Part shown: in pieces, positions 33,560-46,529 of the stretch
How the letters are laid out: each line of letters begins with the position of its first letter
Numbering within the stretch: position 1 is the stretch's first letter
Assembly (NCBI GenBank): GCA_034190875.2
Contig: CM067356.1
Span: 50,403,763-50,467,762 of the forward strand
Length of the DNA: 64,000 bases
Direction: 5' to 3'
DNA from: Urechis unicinctus
Lineage: Eukaryota > Annelida > Polychaeta > Xenopneusta > Urechidae
Program-made: the position numbers and the translations under genes
The notes under the pieces: generated by a model
What the model was told of the DNA's origin: nothing
Seen by the model: only the letters and a program-made list of their open reading frames with translations
The model's database searches: none

Positions 33560-34240
33560 ACATTTAACCCAGATGGATCACTTCCTAACGAACATTGATG
33601 GCCACTAATCTTGCAAATAAATGATGCGAAACGGGTGTGGTTAAGGTAACTTCCGATTTATACTGAGAGGATCTTCATACTGAGGCCTGACAATAAATCA
33701 TGCGTATGGATGTAAATGCCAGGATAATTGCCAATCATTGCCTGCATCTACATCACAGCCAATGCCAGCTGGGATACTTCCGCAGCCTGTGGATTCTTTG
33801 ATATTACCTGCGTAGACCGTTCGAGAACATGTGCCAGATTTTAATGTTGGCTCGGGTTCTAAAACTGTTATAGGCTGGTAATGTCGCATGGTCCAATGCC
33901 CATTAATATGACTAATACTGTTCTTGATGCGAATGCGTTTTAGGATAACAATCTTAGCTAGATATGTCTATTATGTAAAGCCGGCAACAGAAATTCAGAA
34001 AATGACCCTTAGCCAGTAAGGCTATCCCATGTGTCATCACAGAGCATCGCTACTAGCCGCTCACCACTTGACTTTGTATATACGATGCATAGGTTATTGT
34101 AGTCGCCATTACGAGAAGCAACGCGGGCCATTTAGCAGAGTTACGTTTTGCTGACACTTGGTTATTAATGAGCCGGTGTTAGTTTGCCTGTCAACTACAG
34201 GTGTAATCTACATATTTCCGTGTTTCCGACGAACATAACA
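33560..34240 (+). repeat. Module H, extended copy 2
   Basis: It aligns with 50,140-51,330: ATGGATCACTTCCT, GGTAACTTCCGAT / GGTTACTTCTGAT, TACATCACAGCCAATGCC / ACATCACAGCTAATGCC, GGATACTTC, and the GAGCCGGTGTTAGTTTGCCT core. Positions 30,120-30,150 also share ACCCAGGTGGATCACCTC. Confidence 0.65.
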
Positions 34241-34299
34241 AACGCGTTACCGTCAAATACATCACACACTATACACTAAATTATGTATGGCTGTGCGCT

Positions 34300-34570
34300 T
34301 ATTCGTTGGATACATTAGACCACTAAGCACACTACTAATATAAATGAGTTGAGTATAAATATGGTAAATTGTAATTAAGCCGTGTTGCAATTATATTTCG
34401 CAATTACAACCAACAATCATATCGTATTAGACTCGTGTTAGTCAGAATAAGTCGCTTAAATCACAAATCTAATTTGTCCCACGTGTATTTATATTGTTCT
34501 TGTGAAAGGCACTCTAATGTATTTCCTCCATTCAGGAGAAGTTAAGTTTAATAGCAATTTTTAAGCAGAA
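34300..34570 (+). repeat. Module K, copy 1
   Basis: Partner of 37,850-38,080: ACAATCAT, GTTCTTGTGAAAGGCACTC / GTTCTTGTGGAAGGCACTC, and TTAAGTTTAATAGCA. Confidence 0.6.
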
Positions 34571-34689
34571 AATGTAGCAGAGTATTGCATTTGTCTTGCA
34601 GGTTTAACACTAATGCCATATAAATATTAACGAAATAGTTGGTGCTTCCGATACGGAGTGGTCAAAAAATCCTGGACAAGACACAACAT

Positions 34690-35790
34690 TAAGTTATTGA
34701 GAATAGGTTCTTCATTATCATCTAGACACTTCACTATCAATTAAGTGATGTGATATATATGTGACTATAATTTGATTCGCAGATATTGACGGAGTACAAA
34801 CTCAACTGGTCAACTATAATTTTCAATCCTTAATGGAGCTTTAAATTGCAATGCCGAAAGTTCAAAAACATTGTATTTACTGCAACAATGCTGAATGACA
34901 CATTAGTGCTGCTTTTGGATTCATTTCGAGGCAAGAATGTAAGATATATGATTTCTAGAATCTGCTTAAGAGCACTGACCACTGGTTATGTCACCTATGT
35001 GATGTTCCGCGGGTTACGCGGTGGACTGTTGGATGGCAATGCCTGTGCAAATGTATCAAAAAGCAATACACGCTTGTCATCCGTCAAGCAGAATCGTATA
35101 ATGTACTTTACATAGTTAATGTTGCGTGACATTTTCTTTTGCCAACGTTGTCGCTTCGGCCGAAGCACAACCAATAACGCCATAATAACTGATGCGCTTT
35201 GACTGTGATAGATGATGCCTCCTTGATAACCAATATATGTGATTCCTGCTTATTAGTAAATGGCGTGCAACCAAACATCAATACTATTTCTGTCATGAAG
35301 TATCACATGGCAGCCAAAACAGGTATCGTTTGCTGTACATAATAAACATAATCCTGCTACAGCCTCATCAGCATTGAAAAGCTGTGCAGTGTAGCATGTG
35401 TTCAAATAATTTACTATCTAAGCTGCTGGAAGTTACTTATTGTGAGCGATATTTATGTATCTGGTTAGCAGGCTTTAGACCGTGTTGGCTTATGGAAAGA
35501 CGAATGAATACCAAACAATGTCGACCGGATTGATCCACACTTATTCTCCATTGTAACAACAGGATCCAGGCCTGCACATAAATATAACACCGTCAGAATG
35601 GGATAATGTCGCCCAAGCATAGGAAATCAAGCAATAATGTTCCAATTTGGGTTTGGATATTCGTTATAGGTATAATCTTGATAAATATTTAACACACTGG
35701 CTCCACCTCGTACTATTCGGAGTCTATACGTGCATTATGCCTGAAGACGCTAACACTGTTATAACGGTAGATATCTTTTTACTCAACAAA
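34690..35790 (+). repeat. Module A, copy 3 (diverged)
   Basis: It aligns with about 480-1,830 in the same orientation as copy 1: TTATCATCTAGACACTTCA, TGTGCAAATGTATCA, GCTTTGAC.GTGATAGATG, GGCAGCCAAAACA, CAGCCTCATCA, GAATACCAAACAATG, GGATTGATCCAC and ACACCGTCAGAA. It shows the core orientation of copy 1, opposite to the 58.9 kb copy. Confidence 0.7.
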
Positions 35791-36060
35791 TGCAGAGAGG
35801 TCTGGTTATATCACTGCCGAAAATATCATACCGAACCCATGCGAATCAATGCATCAAATGCACAGTAAAGCCAGACTCGGCTTATTTGAGGCTCAACGTG
35901 TTTTCTCAGATTGAGACAGGGGTTATTACTGGCAATAAATCACAAACCGCATCTAACAAATATTCTAGCGTCATATCATATATCTACAACTTATGGGTAA
36001 TGTCGTGTGTATGCTATCAAGTTGTGTTGGGTTGACAGATGAGGCTTTAATCGACTTACC
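35790..36060 (+). repeat. Module A right tail, shared with 53,870-54,070
   Basis: CCGAACCCATGCGAATC, CAACGTGTTTTCTCAG, ACTGGCAATAAATCACA and AGCGTCATAT recur in order at 53,870-54,070 (CTAACCCATGCGAGTC, CAGCGTGTTTTCC, ACTGGCAATAAATCACACA). Confidence 0.65.
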
Positions 36061-36890
36061 AGCATATTAAGGTAGCAACACAAGTGACCGCATATGGGCA
36101 CATACTTCAGACATACGTCATGATATCTTAAACGGCAAATAATCACATGCATATCCGAAAGCTGAAGAAAGGGTGGCATCGAATAGAGTATCAGTGTATG
36201 AATGGCGAACGCGTGCTTTTATGGAAAAAATGGCGTTCTTACATCATCTCGTTCGTGCAAAAAGCGCTTTAATATTATCTTTATTATGCCTGGGTATTCC
36301 TACGCTCGCCCTAATCCTTAAAATCATCACATACCACGGGAATATGACCATTTATCAACTTCATCGTCGGATAGTCGGATCAACTTAAATGATTCTAAGT
36401 GTGCTATCATTAAAGGACATTTTTATATTGCACAACCGTATTTATTCTATATCAAAACAAACCTTAGCCAAATAAAAAATAGCAAAGAGATTGTCAATCA
36501 TTAAGCCAATATTTGAAGATGAATTAGCACGCGCGTTTTGTTGCAGGGATAAGGATGTTAAAAGTAGTCAAGCTTGTATCGAGTAAACCTTGTCATGACC
36601 GATCAAAGCTAGTGATATTGCTACTTTGTACGTACGGATGGAACAACCTATACCGTACGTTAACTGTCCCGGTATATATGACCAACTTGACCATGACTGC
36701 TCGTTTCCGGCTCATAAATCATACGTCCGACGAGCTATGATATTATATAAAACGCTTCTGAACAAACGCAATACTAATAGCCCTTACATGTTCTGTATTA
36801 AAGCGCATGTTTCCACTGTCGATGAGTGACAAATCTTTACACGTAGGAGTGGTGAGCTCCCCCATTAAACCTCTCCTTCGAGACACCATA
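36060..36890. other. Non-coding, unassigned
   Basis: No gene or repeat partner was recognised; open frames are short. Confidence 0.4.
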
Positions 36891-38080
36891 GTGTAAAGAT
36901 TAAAGAGACATGTAGCAATAAGTCTCCATGCGGCGCAGCATCCAGCCAGCTTATAAAGCAATTCAATGAATGCCAGATAGCTTTCTCTCAAAACCGATAC
37001 GTCAAACACGGTGTTGCGTGATGGATAACAACTTAAGTAATCCATCACGCTGCTCACGACAGTATTTTGTAATATTGAACACCTCTATATCCGTCACCCA
37101 TTTGTTATATTAGAAATATAATTGACCACATGAACGCATACAAACCTACTCACCGTCTCACATAGCAAAATAAAAAGTAGCAATGAGATTTTCAATCATT
37201 CAGTCAATATTTTAAGATGGATACACACACGCACATACACGCACGCACAAACACACAGATGGATTACCCCTTTAGCGCTTGTTGTCCGTTTAGCCACAGC
37301 AGCTGCCCACATGTACACAAAATAATTGCGCACGTATGAGCTGTTATATAAATTATTACCATTTTGCAAACAGGCTTGTAACATTTAGACTTCTACAATC
37401 CTATTAATTCATCTGTTCATATATTTTTAGATTATGGTGGTAGTCACGATTGTCAAAGATTCGGTGCTGTGCTTAAATACCTATTACTGCCTATCTTTGC
37501 CTATCTTTACTGACAAAAGGACAAGTTAAGAAACCTTCATGCATTGCTTTCAGTGATGTATAATAGTCTATTTAGTTTGATGGCTGTGGTCCCGTATTAC
37601 AATTGTAGGGCGTAGCTGTAAATGACAGGTTTTAAAAAGAAAAAGTAACTAAAGTGATAACATCAACTTAAAAATACAACTGCCTTCATTTAAACGGAGC
37701 GCTTAGGTATATATTTATGATCTATTGAGTCCTAATAAAACATGAATATAGAGTATCTTATGCACTAAATTATATCTATTATATGTCACAGGCATGCATG
37801 CACTTAATATTCATTATCGATATTCATCCTTGTAGATTCTGGTTTACGCTATATTTAGGAAGTTAGGGTATTAAATGATTGCCACCAAACAATCTAGTAA
37901 TGTGAATAAATTGAGTGTATGTATAGTAATTATCTTAGACAATTACCACAAACAATCATTGACACTTAAATCGCAATTCTGGTTCGCAAAGCGGACCTTG
38001 TTCTTGTGGAAGGCACTCCTTCTATGTTTGTCCATCGTTCAGGAAGAATTAAGTTTAATAGCACGTTTTAGGCAGACATA
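36890..38080 (+). repeat. Module J, copy 1 (partial)
   Basis: It aligns with parts of 40,770-41,800 and 47,800-49,060: GGCGCAGCATCCAGCC, TAAAGCAATTCAATGAA, CATGACAGTATT-like text, TCAGCCATTTGTTATAT, a CA/CACG tract at 37,223-37,258, TTTAGCGCTTGTTGTCC, and later GTGGTCCCG / GTAGTCCCG, GATGACAGGTTTT, AAAAATACAACTGCC. Its end holds module K copy 2. Confidence 0.75.
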
Positions 38081-39280
38081 AAGCCTTGCCGCTAAATATC
38101 CATCATGTAGTTACACCCAATTTAAAAGAAAATTAAATGTATCCCATGGCTGTCTGCGAGTATCAATTGCCAAACATGAGCACTAATCAAACCACATGGA
38201 GCAATAAACGATTTTTAGGTAGGATGAAGATACCTGGTAGTAGCAGGGAGTGGGCTTATCATATTACAAAACACAACGATCTTCGAGATTACGCACATGA
38301 TGGAATGCTTAATTAGTGGTACTAAACAATCACAAATATGATTATGCTTTTATCGGTACTATTCAAAGTCATAGTAATTCTTGGAATGATATATGAAATA
38401 AATATTTTTAGCATATCAGGTAATCAAGCACATCTTGTAACATTGGTTTCATGTTAATGACAACGCGTTAAACACTCAACTGTCAATTACTTCGGCAGTA
38501 CTAGATAGTAACTGCAATTTAATGTTTATGATATGTGCGGTAGTTTTTCGTCCATCTCATGAATGAGTTACGTTACGTAGATATGGTTTGCATCGGATTA
38601 ATACCAACATAAAGTGACGAATTGATAACTTAATTGTCAAATGATGCACGTGTTATCAAATCCTCGGTAAATAATTGTTACGATGAAATTCCAAGCAGTA
38701 CATGCTTATCCGCACATTCATCCGCTACATCTGTGTCAGTCATTCTAATGATATATTGTGTAAAGAAAACCACTGGACCATTAATGCTTAGGACCCCTTC
38801 GCTTTGTCATTCGTCCATTTGGACCCTTTCATGAACTCAGTAACCTCTACTGGTATTTTATTGTCCTCAAAGTTGATTTTATGTGCTTGCTTGTATGCCT
38901 TTATATGTTAAGACATTGTAAAGCATGAATCCCTTTCCGGTAACGCGCTGACATAACGAAGGCACAAGGACGGAAATCAACTTAAAAAGAACGTGAAATA
39001 AAATTCCATAGATAGTGAAAGATGCATTGAGAGAGAAAGTTCATTGCCTAGGGAATGTAATTTGGATGGAAGAGACATCGGTATTCTATACTGGTGCACA
39101 CATTTTAACATGGACAACAAGTAAGATGACACACGTGCTTACGTTATATGTGCTTGGTTTATTGCACTTGTGACAATAATAAATTGACATTTTTGAAAGA
39201 GCAAGGGCTAGTTTTTTTTAGTGAGGGAGGAAATTCACAATAATCTGTCTAGCAAACGCGGGAGAGGGCTGACAAATTGC
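38080..39280. other. Non-coding, small part shared with 49,625
   Basis: AAATGATGCACGTGTTATCA at 38,640 resembles AAATGATGCAAGTGTTATCA at about 49,628. No gene was recognised. Confidence 0.45.
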
Positions 39281-41860
39281 AACATTTCATCCCGTATGGA
39301 ATGATATTCAAAACGTAAATGCTGTTTAATACACCATGGAAGATTGTCCGCAGATAACTTTTTTTTCGGCAACACATTGTCCTTCCAAATCATTTAAATA
39401 GCAAGAAGAGATCACATGACGAAACATTATAAGATCCAAAGCAGTTGCATCACAGGCCTTACTTAGCTAATTAAAGGACGCCAAAGAAATTCAGTCGTGA
39501 TGATTATACCCAGACTACAGCCCACGTTAATTTCATATTCATCTGCTGGCCTGCCATTTGTCTATCAGCTTCTCAAAGTCTCGCCAATTTCTTTGATAAC
39601 ACTTTCCCAGTTTTAACATAAACTGCAGTTAAAGCCATCAAACGACAGCCAGCTGATATGGGTTGTGTTCTTTGTATATCGTATACACACAGCACCCTGA
39701 ATATTTGGCTTCGTAGTATGCTTTGTTTTTTAGCTTGTTATCACACTATTCATTCACAACTCGAGCAGTTCTTATCACACGAAAATAAAGGTAATTCCTC
39801 TTTGCCTCCCACTGCTATTCATTGGCAGATCAGCAGCACACACAAGATTGGAGAATACTGAAAAACTAGCCATCTGTGTTACTCTTATTACGTGGTAGCA
39901 TAGCATCATTACCGTTCACAGTAATGATGTTTTGCTTAACCTTTCATTACAATAGAGGAGTGAAGCCACAGTGATGCACTCGATACATATATGGATTATA
40001 ATGTGTTGTTTTCATTCATATCTTAAGCCCTTCGTTTGCTCCATGTATTCTAATACGCTTTCCAGCATCAGAAACAGAGGGTGCAATTACCTCAGTTCAA
40101 GGAATAAAATATTATCCACGAATTTGGGATTATTCCGTAGCCGCCCTTCCTTCCTCACTTACTTATGCTTGCATATTGTTCTTGCTGTTTTATACGGGAT
40201 GCGCACTAGTTTGACAAGTACATATAAGCCCAGTATGAACATATGTGTTCAACATTGACTTATTTTGGATCGCCACAAAACTAATGGATTGGTAAGGGAA
40301 CTATGTTGCAATTGGGTCCTTGATGTATAAATCGTGCATGTGATAGAGGCTCTGTGTAACAGCGACTAGCGTTAATAGCTGGATCGCATAAACTAACCTA
40401 TATCATATTGAGACGTATGTAACAAGAAAAACCCACAATTTTTAGATATTATTTCAATAAAGGAATCATTAGCAAATGCAACTTGTGTGCGGATGTGCAT
40501 CTGGCGTACACGGACTTATTGACTATTTGCCCACCGCTATGACTTACTGTCATCTATTGATGCGTTGCCGCGGTTGTCGTGTTATCTTGCACCGAAAGTT
40601 GTTTCAAAATCAACATTCATGCTTGCCCATTTTTCCAAAGAGTATAATAATATAATCCTGGATTGTGTCATTTAAAATTATTGCCCGATCTACATCAAAT
40701 CCTTTATCAATAATACTAAAGAAAAAACAATACACATAGAAGGCAGTAATATGTATAACAAAAAGGTACAAAGATCATCGCGTAGCAATTTATCACCATC
40801 CGGCGCAGCAGCTAGCCTATAAAGCGATTCAATGAAAGCAAGTTATCTTACTCTCCACACGCCGATTCGTCAAACTCGGAGATGCATGATGGCATAGTAA
40901 TCAATCACGCTGCGCATGACAGTATTCTGTATAATTGACCATCTCTATATCCTTCAGCCATTTGTTATATTACAAATGCAATTTACCACCGAAATTCTGC
41001 TTGACCTGTATTGAAGTGTACTACACGGCATTATTATCTGACACACCTTTCCTGACCGTCAGTAGAGAGACACGGTCTAGACAAACACACACGCGAATGC
41101 ACGCATACACTCGCACACAAACGCACAAATGTCATTTATGCTAGGATGTCCATGTTTTTTCAGTTGCTTATCCTTTTAGAGCTCATTGTCCGTTGAGCCA
41201 CAACAACTGCCGATATGTACACACAATAATGGCGCTTGTCGGTGTTGCTATATATATCATTACCAGGTTTCAGGAATGTTTGGAACATATCGACCTCAAT
41301 GCCGCTTTGATGGCAGCCTTGTCTATAGATGCCAGTTTATGGCATAGTAGTTAGCAGATCTTTCTATTTTTATGCATTTTAGCTAACTAATTACTGACGG
41401 CAATTTGCAGCGTTCGAGGATCATAACAGTAGATTAATTAATTAATTTCGTTCCTTTACGCAGACCATCTTAGTTTAGCAGTAATGTAGTGTTGTGTTCA
41501 CGCCAAGAAGGACATCGTAAATAATTGAATCACACGTATTACCTCAACAGTCGCACATTGTATCGTACCTTAAGTCACACTACACTCCATTCTAACAAAT
41601 GATGCACACTGATCCATACAGCCCTAAGTTAATTTGTTTTATTGTACCATAATCATATTACTTCAACTGTTAATAGATCATAAGATTATGGACGTATTCA
41701 CGATTTTCAAAGGTCCAGTCCAGTGCTTTAACTGCGTACTCGATACAGTGATTGGTATAATAACAGCCTAATATTATTTACCTATTGTCGTTTTTATTTA
41801 CATATATTCCAAATACCGCATCTACAGAATAATAGCACAAGACGTTTCACTCAGCAAAGC
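39280..41860 (+). repeat. Module J, copy 2 (long)
   Basis: Collinear with 46,540-48,910 at an offset of about 7.0-7.3 kb: GGCTGACAAATTGCA, CATGGAAGATTGTCCGCAG, ACGCCAAAGAAATT, CTCGCCAATTTCTTTGATAA, AGAGGAGTGAAGCCACAGTG, TGAGACGTATG, GAAGGCAGTA, AAAGATCATCGCG, a CA/CACG tract (41,080-41,126), TGATGGCAGCCTTG and GATTATGGACGTATTCACG. No frame survives across copies. Confidence 0.8.
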
Positions 41861-41869
41861 CCGATGAGG

Positions 41870-44780
41870 GTGCATCAAATAGGGACATTAATAGCTAGAC
41901 TGACGTTCTGGAGTCTTCATCAATGTGGGTTGAGAATGCGGCTACAGGTTCTAAAAGTAACTTCATTGTGATTACGTATTTTAGGAGGACAATTTTACAG
42001 TTACTGCTATATTCAAAGTTGCTTTGCATTCCAAATGTACAACGTGGGAATGTTTGCAGACAATAACAACCTAAATCCAGAAGTACACAAATCCATCACG
42101 TGTGACTGTATTACCGAGTTACCATTCCAAAGATTGTTTCGAGGGTAACACGCTCCGTAGAATAGTAAGTTGATCACAAGTTTTCTTGAGCTGCCTGCGA
42201 AGGGTTTACGCATCGAATCAAAAGAGATACTGTGACATACGTCACACGCCGCAGCATAACATTTTTAGAGAGCCCTAAGTCAGCAATCCCAATGCCTTCA
42301 CAAAAATGAAGGCTTAGATCTAGCATATGCATTGCAGTAATGTCATGTTTATTCTTTGGACAGCCATGAATAGTGTGCAATTGAAAATTCAGTCATATAG
42401 AAAACGGGGAAATTGCAGGGAATGTTCGTTAAAAGGCAAATGCACAATGGCAAATGTATGTGGTTATTAAATGGCACTCTCCGCCTTCTGTGATTCTGCA
42501 ACCGTTCCCAATATACCAAAAGAAATCCGACAAGTTGTTCATGATAGGCATATATCATCATGGTTTTCTAAAAATTTGCTTGAATGGCAAAAACTGCAGC
42601 ATGGGTAACACATTCGAGCATAAAATATCTGCGTTTGATCAATAACATAAATCAAGCCTAGCGCGTATTGAATCAAGTCAGTTATTTGCGCATATCTAGG
42701 CTAATTACCTTCGATAACATAATATGTTTATTCTTGTGACACTACATCTTTACTCACTTAAAGGTTGACATCTCACTTTTGATATGTTTTATTGAGTTAA
42801 AAACACGGGATATTACTCTGTGGAATTGCTAATTTGTCATACTGAATGAACGACAAAAAGGGCTCAAATCAAGGTACAGTTTAATTGATATCTTATCTGT
42901 AAACATTTCGCCATGTGCTCAATTAAATAGTAAAGGACAGTTATTTATTTTACAATATATCAACTAAAATATGTGATTGCTAACAATTTCAGCACACTTT
43001 TTCTTTTTTCAGCTTCATAATATTTTTGCATCGACAAACTTCATCCGTCTGTAAAATCAAACTACGCTTAAATAATGGAGATATTTTGAGTATAATACAC
43101 TTTCTCATAAAGACAACAGACTGAGCTACACACGAAATACAGTTAATATTTTCGTACATTAACATCTAAGTTACCACCGATTAATTAAAACATATTTAGG
43201 TTATGCAAATTACCATTATTTAAATTTTAGCATTGAGTGAAAGGTTAATCCATATCAGAATTTACTAGCAATGCCAAACAAAAGCATTATGAAACGCGAC
43301 GGTGCAGTTCCGGTTCAAAATTATAACAAATTTGTGAAAATTAAAACTTATCATGTAAGAAAGAAATTGCTGAGAGATAAAGGTGCTCATCATGACCCCA
43401 GGAAAGGCATAATAATCAGTCATTAATGTAAGTCGTTTTGAACGGTTAATCACCACCGATGATGATACACAGTAACAACATGTAAGACACGATATCATTG
43501 CACAATAGCACGGTATATTGAGCTCATTTCACAAAGAATTTACAAAAAATGTTCGGTTTATTATTACAACACAAGCAGATAAGTCACTACATTTTGTAAG
43601 TGAACTAAAGTAATTTACATACTTCCTTAAGGAGGCAGCAAACCATGTACTCAAGTAAATATGGCTGCTTCCAGCGAGTTCACTTCCGATTGTCCATTTG
43701 GCTTCTGAATGACATTTATGTCAAATAAATGGACAATTGAAATAGCATTTATTCGCTTGCAATTATACAACGGACTGGGTGTGCAATAAAACTACACCAA
43801 GCGAAATAATATCGATACCTTTCGGCATTTTAGATAGCCGTCCATGGTGAATGGCTTGTACGACTCATTTGGAGCCATCACCAGACCGCGTCACTATTCA
43901 CATTTGCAATATTCGTTCTCGTCAGTAATATGTGCTGATATACTGTGAGAGATTTGCTATTAGTGTCCTTCCCAACATGCATCATTACCTATTCTGGACA
44001 CCTACTATCAGCAGTCCATGAACGCCGGTAGTAGAAGATTGAAACACCGACAGAGGATTTTTTTAGCGGCGAACCAGAGGACTGCACCAGTGATGACCGC
44101 AGCTTTTGTTTGAAAGCGTTAGCAAAGGGCATAGAAGTACCACCTTTACTTGAACATTTTGCTCTACATTTATGTCTAGCCGCACAGAGATGTAACCCAA
44201 TTTGCATGGCCAAATTGATGGGTCGTACCAATAACCGAACAATCATTAAGTTAGGCATTTGTGACATTATCTCTCATCGTTTAGTCATAGTCTATGTACG
44301 CCGTAGATCACTACAGCATGGGTTATTCCCTGCTGCCCCCACCCCCTTCACCTCAAGAGCGCGTCTTATTTTAGCGCTCCTGACGACGCTCGAGACGGTT
44401 TAGATCTTGCAGTCACACATCATAAGCATTAGTGTGCACACGACTATGCAGTGGCGGATATAAACATGATATTTACTGTCTCTATATTAGGTATTTGATA
44501 TGACATTAGAATGTATACGGAGGACAACTGATATATTTCATAGGGCACTGTGCCATGGCTGCTGCACACAAAATGGCAGCAGTCTTTCGGGCATTTATGA
44601 TGAACCATCGTTTCATTTACCACTGCTACTTATGCGTCGCAAAGCAGAGATTCAATCAAAAGAGATTATAGCATAACGTACATTTGAAATAATACGTTTG
44701 CTTAGGTGGCTGCACTCGGACTCGCAATGCAAAGGTGAACATTAGTGCAGTATCCAATCAGTATCGTGGCGTGGGGTTCA
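41870..44780. other. Non-coding, unassigned
   Basis: No gene was recognised; 42,700-43,260 is strongly AT-rich. ACTACACCAAGCG at 43,791 with left context CGCTTGCAATTA and GTGTGCAATA matches 55,160-55,211. A 97-codon frame at 44,110-44,403 has no domain signal. Confidence 0.45.
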
Positions 44781-44786
44781 ACATCG

Positions 44787-44824
44787 TCCTTGACCCGGGT
44801 AATGGTGATGATATGATGCAACTG
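44787..44824 (+). repeat. 38 bp conserved island, copy 2
   Basis: Partner of 30,570-30,607 with two mismatches. Confidence 0.7.
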
Positions 44825-45080
44825 ATCAAAGCACATTCAGCGAGGCTCCAAAAACGTCAAGCAAACTTTGATGTTACATATTCATCCAAAACAATTTGAC
44901 ATTAAACGACGATTGTACACACAGGCTGCATTTGTGTTAAAGAAGAGTAGTTCTGAGCAGAGTGAGCTTAAGATCACGTATGTTAGTCATGACATTACCA
45001 TATTCTAATTTCGTCATTGCCATTTGACATTCCTGATAGAGACGCTAGTACGTCACGCAGTGATACCAGGCAAAACATTG

Positions 45081-45622
45081 TCATACAAGTTACTCCCTTC
45101 TATCTTACCCGGGTTAAGGCAATTTCGAACCCAACGAGGCCAGCAATTTCTTGTTCTATTTATCACCTTCTGGTTCACTGACTACCGTCAGGCATGCACA
45201 TGCAATAGGGGTAAATAAGTCAAACTCGGTTACGCCTACGACCCATATGTCGTACATTGATCATATATAGCTGCTTACTGAATCGCTGTTCGATTTATGT
45301 TGATAGATTTAAATGTTGATAGGAAGTATCTTGAGTGGGCAAACTCACGCAGGCAAACAGGTCATACAAGTTACTCCCTACAATTTACTCCCTTCTTATC
45401 CTTACCCGGGTTAACGCAATTTCGAACCCAACGAGGCATTGTTCTATTTATCACCCTCTGGTTCACTGACTACCGTCAGGCATGCACATGCAATAGGGGT
45501 AAATAAGTCAAACTCGGTTACGCCTACGACCCTTATGTCGTACATTGATCATATATAGCTGCTTACTGAATCGCTGTTCGATTTATGTTGATAGGAGTAT
45601 TTGAGTTAAATGGGTGGGGCAA
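45081..45622 (+). repeat. Recent tandem duplication, unit ~285 bp
   Basis: Copy 1 spans 45,081-45,340 and copy 2 45,362-45,622. They are almost identical (TTCGAACCCAACGAGGC, CATGCACATGCAATAGGGGT, TCGGTTACGCCTACGACCC, GCTTACTGAATCGCTGTTCG), differing mainly by short indels near the start of copy 2 and around GAGGC. Two short frames are duplicated with it; neither has a recognised domain. Confidence 0.9.
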
Positions 45623-45694
45623 ATACCATGGTAATTTAGGCAAGTGCTTATCTTTCTTAGACTATCCTTAAACCCAATCAACCCCTCCCACGCA

Positions 45695-46095
<401 letters not shown>

Positions 46096-46529
46096 ACATA
46101 CTCATCCACATCCACACTTGATTCAAATTATTTTGCTGTCGTCCTAGTTGTTCAATGTTAAGCATGTAGTTCCGTTCTTTCACCAATCAGATGAATAACC
46201 GCGTAAAAACGATCTCCATGCAATTTCCCTAACCCCAAATCAAATTGCTCCTTCCCGACCCCTAAACCGTCCATCCGTATTGATAGCACGACTCGCTAAT
46301 GAAAATGTACACTGTTGATATCATTTTGCGCCATTGATAATTGAAACTATACTTCGTTACATAATAAATTAAAGGTAACCTAGAACCAACTATCTATTGA
46401 TAATAAAAAAACGTCCATTAGATGCATGTAACAAAATATAATCATTATATTAGCAAGGCTTCAGATACGATATGCATTATATCATTGGCCATACAATCAT
46501 TATATGAAGAGTTAGGACGTGTTAGTTAG

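Noticed and set aside
45081..45300. tRNA or tRNA-derived SINE from GGGTTCGAAAT on the minus strand
   Set aside because: The B-box match is incomplete and no A box or acceptor stem could be paired.
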